From assembly GCA_029204225.1 (NCBI GenBank), contig CM055098.1:50343134-50407133 (forward strand): DNA of 64,000 bases. The letters are read 5' to 3'. Position numbers and translations under genes: made by a program. Below the pieces are notes generated by a model. The model was not told where the DNA came from. It saw only the letters and a program-made list of their open reading frames with translations, and ran no database searches. Origin of the DNA: Diphasiastrum complanatum. Taxonomy: Eukaryota > Streptophyta > Lycopodiopsida > Lycopodiales > Lycopodiaceae. Positions 59,382 to 64,000 of the stretch are shown piece after piece (the stretch's first letter is position 1; each line of letters starts with the position of its first letter).

Positions 59382-60613
59382 TGTATTATGTCCATGATTG
59401 AACTAACTTTGAATCTGTGTCCTATAAGGAGGCCAAAAGGCCTATCTAGACTCGTGTATTAATTATGATTATGAGAGGTTGGGGCTCCCATGGTATGAAA
59501 TCATAATTAATGATTTGGAGGCATAAACCCATGATGGTGGAAGTGAATTACTGGTCTGTGGCAGATGTGGCCCAATTAGGCTATTGACGTGTCTTAGTGA
59601 GGTGTCCCAATTCACTACTAGTTGGGGAGGGCATTGGAGGCTATAAGTATACCCATAGCTCTCTTCAGGAAGTTAGATACTATTGGTGTGACATGTCTCC
59701 CATATGGTGAGTTCTTGCCTGTGCTCCATAGCTTTGGAGCTATGTTCAATTTATCTAGGTTTGGCTGGGTTGGTTTGATGCAGCATCCATTTTCTATGTG
59801 TATTTGGAGCTGACATCCTAGTTTGTGATCTTGGTTGATCATGAAAGTGATATCAAAGCACCACATCTTTCATGTAAACCAACTTAAGAGAAGTTTACAC
59901 AAAGGGTATTGTTTGAGTTTTGGAGATCAATTGGACCTATTGGAAGAGTCATCAAGTAGAACCATTTTTCAAACCCAAAAAGATGGTGGATTCTAGACCC
60001 AAATGATTATGCAGTCATATAGCTACCAAACATATGGTTTGATGGAAAGGCTATATAGATGATGACAACTCTCAGAAACAAGGGGATAGCCTTAGAAAGA
60101 ACTTTTGGGAACAAGGGAATAGCCTTAGAAAGGATTTTTTTAACTTTTAACAAAACTTGTTTGAGGGGTGAAATATGTCATGTCCATGATTGAGCTGACT
60201 CCGGATCTGTATTTTGTACGGAGGTCAGAAGGCCTCTCTTGATTCATGTATTGATTATGATTATGAGTTGTTCAAGAGCTTATGATATTAGATTATAATT
60301 AGTCGTTTGGAGGTGCAAAATCCATGATGGTAGATTTATGTGGAACTAGTAGTGACTCATTGATCAATGGCATATGTGGCTACTAATGTGTCCCAGTGAG
60401 GTGTCCCAGTTCACTCCTAGTTGGGATAGGGCCTTGGAGGGTATAAGTAATACCCATAGGCCTCTCAAGGAAACCTGATTAATTTGTGAATTATAGCTAT
60501 ATGATGTTAGTGTGACATCTCTCTTATATAGTGAGTTCTTGTTACTAGTCCATAGCTTGTAAACTTTATCTGATTGATCTAAATTTGGTTGGGTTGGTTT
60601 GATCCACTAGCCT
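59382..60613 (+). mobile_element. Small non-coding LTR retrotransposon (TRIM-like)
   Basis: Two diverged direct repeats, LTR1 from TGTATTATGTCCATGATTG (59382) to about 59840 and LTR2 from TGTCATGTCCATGATTGAG (60176) to about 60613, share ordered blocks (TATGATTATGAG, GAGGTGTCCCA, TATAAGTA-TACCCATAG, TAGTGTGACAT, GGTTGGTTTGAT). A primer-binding-site-like TGATATCAAAGC follows LTR1 at 59848 and a purine tract (TTGAGGGGTGAAA) precedes LTR2. The interior is only about 330 bp and codes for nothing. The last 60 bp or so of LTR2 are missing. Such elements move with enzymes supplied by autonomous relatives. Confidence 0.75.
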
Positions 60614-60662
60614 AAGTGGTTGAAGTCTTCAAAGTCACCGAAGTGTCTGAAGTCTTCGAAGT

Positions 60663-60926
60663 TTGTCAAATGATGTCCAATATGTCAGATTCACCTATGA
60701 GCGATTTCTCGTGTATTTCTGCAAACCGTGTAGGAACACGAAGAGAAATGCAGAACTGGATACTAAGTGGATGAAGATTATAGATCGGTTAGTCGATAAG
60801 CAAGAGAACAATCCAACAAAAGGATACATTGTAAAGTTTGATGGTGATGCTTGTTTCATTAGAAAGGAAGAAATCTCGATTGCTAGGGGCAATAGACAAG
60901 GTAGGCTTTTCAAGTCTGATGCTTTT
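60663..60926 (+). pseudogene. Copia protease/pre-integrase remnant
   Basis: The frame gives DKQENNPTKGYIVKFDGDAC then FIRKEEISIARGNRQGRLFK. The pattern KG--v-FDGD-C-I--------ARG-RQG-L is typical of the segment between Copia protease and integrase. The open frame then runs directly into an LTR (from about 60927), so the downstream part of pol is missing. Confidence 0.65.
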
Positions 60927-61450
60927 GACACTTCGTATGAATCACAGTTAATTGTTCCACTTGAATTGAAGCTTAATACTTGCCTTAACCGTTTAGCAAG
61001 TAAATTTTTAAGAAGTACCAATTGGATGGATGCCAGCTCATTATGGCCAAGCGGCCATTAAAGATCTACGACCTAATTAGCTATCCTATTGGACATGCCG
61101 CATTTTGCTTAGTATAAATAAGCCAATCATACTTCTATTATTTCCAAGTGATTGTAATGCATTTACAGAGTATTGTAACAGCTCTCTCAAGCTTTCAAGC
61201 TTGAATACTCTTGAGCATTCTAGTTCAGTTCTTTAGAGTTCATTATAGAGTTTTTCTATTAGCGCTTACTACTTATCAGCGGAAGTGCAGTCAGACAGAG
61301 ATTATCAGTTACTCAGAGATAGCCTAGAGTACGTGGTTTCTATCTGCAATTATCTTGTGTTCATCATCATCTATTGCTATGTTGAATCAATCTATCCTTT
61401 ATTGCATTCAGTATTATGTCAGAATGTATGCATTTCTGCGATTGTTTTGT
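60927..61450 (+). mobile_element. Copia LTR (family A), second copy
   Basis: Matches the - strand LTR at 986-1742 in order: GGATGGATGC, GACCTAATTAG, the TATA box TTAGTATAAATA at about 61112-61123, CTCTCAAGC...GCATTCTAGTTCAG, and GAATCAAT...AATGTATGCATTTCTGCGA. Similarity is lost after about 61450, so the copy is truncated at its 3' end. The left edge is approximate. Confidence 0.7.
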
Positions 61451-62905
61451 ACATTAGGGGAAATATGGGCTCAAAATGGGCCCTTTAAAAAGTTTCACTT
61501 TAGAGAGAGAATGCAAACCGATAACTTCTGATTGCCGTTTTTCGAGTTTTCGGCCTTGCTCAATGTTTAACTGGTATGGTTAACCTTAGACATTAGTTAG
61601 TTAAGCATGAGATGTAATAACTTCTCTGCATGCTCATTTCAAAATTTGGGGCTAGAGCTTTAAGACTAAAAATCTGGTGTGCTCACTGCAAAAACTGAAG
61701 CAGGAGTAGCAGAACTTTTGAAATTTTTGTATGCTTATAGTGAAATATGAGGCGGGACGATTTTTCAACGCGAAATAGACATTACAAAAGTAAGGTATGC
61801 TAGATCTATTCATGTTGACTTATTGTAGTTTGAAGCATTTACGGATTGTAGCTTTCAACAATGGCAATGTTCCATTTGCATGTTGCTCTTCCTATGGAAT
61901 GCACTCCAATTATTAAGAAAAAATTTAAAGTGTAGAGAATGTTGCTGCAATAGTTAGAGAATTGAGAATGAATAATCATATGAATATAGATTTGTGGGTG
62001 GATGGATCAATTTATCCTAATGATCTAGCTACCAATTTGTGTCTAGATTTTAAGTTCGTAACTCATATTCTCATATTTGTATGTGAAGGAAATAGTGGAT
62101 TACTTGGAAATTGTCAAAGGTTGCGTGATATTGGAATGCATAGCATATCTTGTCTTAATCAGCAATTACAGTATGCTAATCAACAATTGCAACGTGCAAA
62201 TCAATAATTGCTTCATTATGTGCAATACACTAGTGCTGAAAACAATGCACTCAAGCATGCTATGTCAGAGTTGAATGCTACTATCAATACTCTTCAGGGA
62301 TCAAACCAAGAAATGTTAGAATCCATGGAAAAGTTGCGATCCGAGAGTCCTCTCTCAAATTCAAAACATCCTCTATAGAAATATAATTGTCACTATTTAT
62401 AAAATATACAGGAATATTGAGTAGAGTTAACTGATTATTAGGAGATGCAGATAACTGCAGGTGCTTGAGTGGATGATTCTCCATGGTGAATGACTGGGAT
62501 CGTAGGAAATAGAATTAGGGAGGATTATAGAACGAGGGAGAGTTTTCTAATAATCTGAAACCATAGATGCTTCAGCTTCAACCCCTATATCAGTATCTAC
62601 ATCATCTACATCAATTGGAGCAGATGCAGAAATCGATTTAGAGATCATAGAAAAGCATGACTCTCAACTTGAGGAATGATTCTCAAGTTGATACAGATAA
62701 AAAGTTGTCTCCCTTGATGTGGATGAGACACATGTACATAAAAATTTTATACAAATATATTTGTATTTTTCTATGGTTATTCTTACATGTTTGTTTTCAG
62801 ATTATTATTTCATGTTATTATTCATTCATCTTCAATTTATATGGTGTTCCTACATGTTTGTTTTTCATAGCCTTTGTCTGCCTTGCCTTTACCATGGTTT
62901 TTTTT
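61451..62905. other. Region with a coiled-coil-like fragment
   Basis: The only notable coding hint is at 62130-62375 (+): LNQQLQYANQQLQRANQ, a stop, then NALKHAMSELNATINTLQGS and NQEMLESMEKL. This is an amphipathic repeat that could come from a gag or coiled-coil protein. The rest shows no structure I recognise. Confidence 0.4.
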
Positions 62906-63016
62906 GGATAAGTTCAGAAGATGATCTGATTGAACCTTTGTCACAACCAATCCAAACATGCGGCATAAGTTCACTCAGATAAGCTTTGATCAGATCATCT
63001 TCTGATCATATCCAAA
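62903..63016. mobile_element. Foldback/MITE element
   Basis: Arms at 62906-62930 and 62989-63013 are inverted copies with 22 of 25 positions paired (GGATAAGTTCAGAAGATGAT and following), extended outward by TTT/AAA. The centre is 58 bp. No clear target duplication, so the superfamily is not assigned. Confidence 0.65.
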
Positions 63017-63543
63017 TATGCCAAGACAAGGACAATACAGACCAAGAAAATGAAGACAAAAAATCCAACCGATATCGTAACACGCCCAAGACTTCAACAA
63101 GGACAAGCATCGACTCGATATCTGATTGTAGTGGTCACTGGAGTTCAAGTGCCCGAAGATCTCCCCAATGGAGATAATGCATTTTTGGTAGGAGACAATT
63201 AAGCTTGTAATCAAAAACTAATATCCAGTTGCAATTACATTGTGTCCTCCACCATGGAAATGGAGATCATAGAAAAGAAGTAGCCTCATAGAAAAAGTGA
63301 CTCATAGAATAGATCATAGAAAAAGTGATTCATATATTTTCAAAAATGATGTATACAAAAAATTATATTATTCAAAATCTATGGATCTTCAATTTCGATG
63401 GATGTTCCAATGTCTTTGCATTTTATATGCTCTTCCTGCCTTGCTCTAAAACCTGCACGAGAGAAATTGTTTTAGTTAGTTTATTTAAAAAAAAAACACT
63501 AAGAAAATGAAAAAATGAAAAATTTCATATGGCATAACGTACC

Positions 63544-63928
63544 TTTACACCATTCAATTGAGTTTGATAGTACTGAGGTAGATCGAATTGCAACATGTCT
63601 AGTTCTGATCGAATGTAACACCAATCTTGCTCAGCCTCAACCATTGCAAGAATGTTGTCATTTCTTTTCATTGTTATTTGAAGTTGCTCTTCAGGGTTTA
63701 TTCCAAAATCTTGATCAAGTGGCTTCCACTCATTTTTGCATTTTATCCATCTTCTATGATACAGCAGCAAAGTGAGCATTTGTTTTTCGATGTGATACCT
63801 AAATGTCATTGATGAGTTACATACTCTGCACTCAACTTGCTGATTTTGTTTCGTATCCCAACCATCATCCAACAATTCAACGATTATTTCAACACTCAAG
63901 TCCTTACAAACAAACATTGTTTTCATTC
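63544..63928 (-). CDS. Unknown gene, probable internal exon
   Basis: Open from an acceptor-like AATGTTTAG/AGA at about 63929 to a donor AAG/GTACGTT after 63544 (phase 0), about 128 codons. It contains LSVEIIVELLDDGWDTKQNQ, a C-x2-C pair (VECRVCNSSM), LLLYHRRWIKCKNEWKPLDQ, NPEEQLQITMKRNDNILAMV and QDWCYIRSELDMLQFDLPQY. The composition is that of a normal soluble protein and no stop interrupts it. I do not recognise the family. A Met three codons in could alternatively be a start. Neighbouring exons would lie beyond the right edge and below 63500. Confidence 0.5.
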
Positions 63929-64000
63929 TCTAAACATTGCATTTGGAAAAAAAAAATCAACAAAAATAGGAAAAGGTAAATACCAACTTAATCTATTATT

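Overview
The window is nuclear DNA of a land plant with a large, transposon-rich, AT-rich genome. Evidence for this: plant-type Ty3/Gypsy and Ty1/Copia elements primed by tRNA-Met (TGGTATCAGAGC sites), L1-like LINE remnants, MITEs, long (GA/CT)n and (CA/GT)n microsatellites, and host genes split by GT-AG introns that are full of transposons. The lineage cannot be narrowed from the sequence alone.

Host genes. (1) A complete ten-exon Maf-family nucleotide pyrophosphatase gene on the + strand (5124-21094). I rebuilt it exon by exon; the ten exons total 666 bp and encode 221 residues. Its 11.6-kb intron 2 holds LINE remnants and a Ty3/Gypsy element with an uninterrupted 1541-codon polyprotein. 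Its intron 3 holds two MITEs and a microsatellite. (2) A multi-exon gene of unknown function on the - strand, with well-defined 3' exons (26689-30172) and 5' exons (35693-36901); retroelement pieces lie in its introns. (3) The first exon of an F-box gene on the - strand (45746-46344). (4) A likely internal exon of an unknown gene at the right edge (63544-63928, -).

Layout. 1-3740: Copia pieces around one LTR, ending in an LTR of a second family. 3741-21094: Maf gene with its transposon-filled introns. 21095-26688: Gypsy and Copia remnants, a microsatellite and a short tRNA-derived SINE. 26689-36901: unknown - strand gene with Gypsy, LTR, LINE and duplicated sequence between exons. 36902-45745: a MITE, a tRNA-like sequence, a solo LTR with target duplication, and decayed gag. 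45746-48332: F-box exon, Copia protease piece, unknown ORF, microsatellites. 48333-57016: an LTR carrying a second copy of the SINE, an unknown decayed ORF, Copia gag/LTR, and a Gypsy pol remnant that itself contains a Copia fragment. 57017-64000: a very long microsatellite, a small non-coding LTR element (TRIM-like), a second copy of the first Copia LTR family, a foldback element and the right-edge exon.

The points most worth following are: a SINE family only 86-88 bp long, without a poly(A) tail, seen twice with perfect 14- and 17-bp target duplications, one copy placed in an LTR TATA region whose empty relative is also in the window; hAT-like MITEs built from dense inverted repeats, one of which forms textbook heat-shock-element arrays inside the Maf gene; and a Copia reverse-transcriptase fragment lodged in a Gypsy RNase H domain. 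I found no CRISPR array, rRNA gene, convincing functional tRNA gene or operon-like system.
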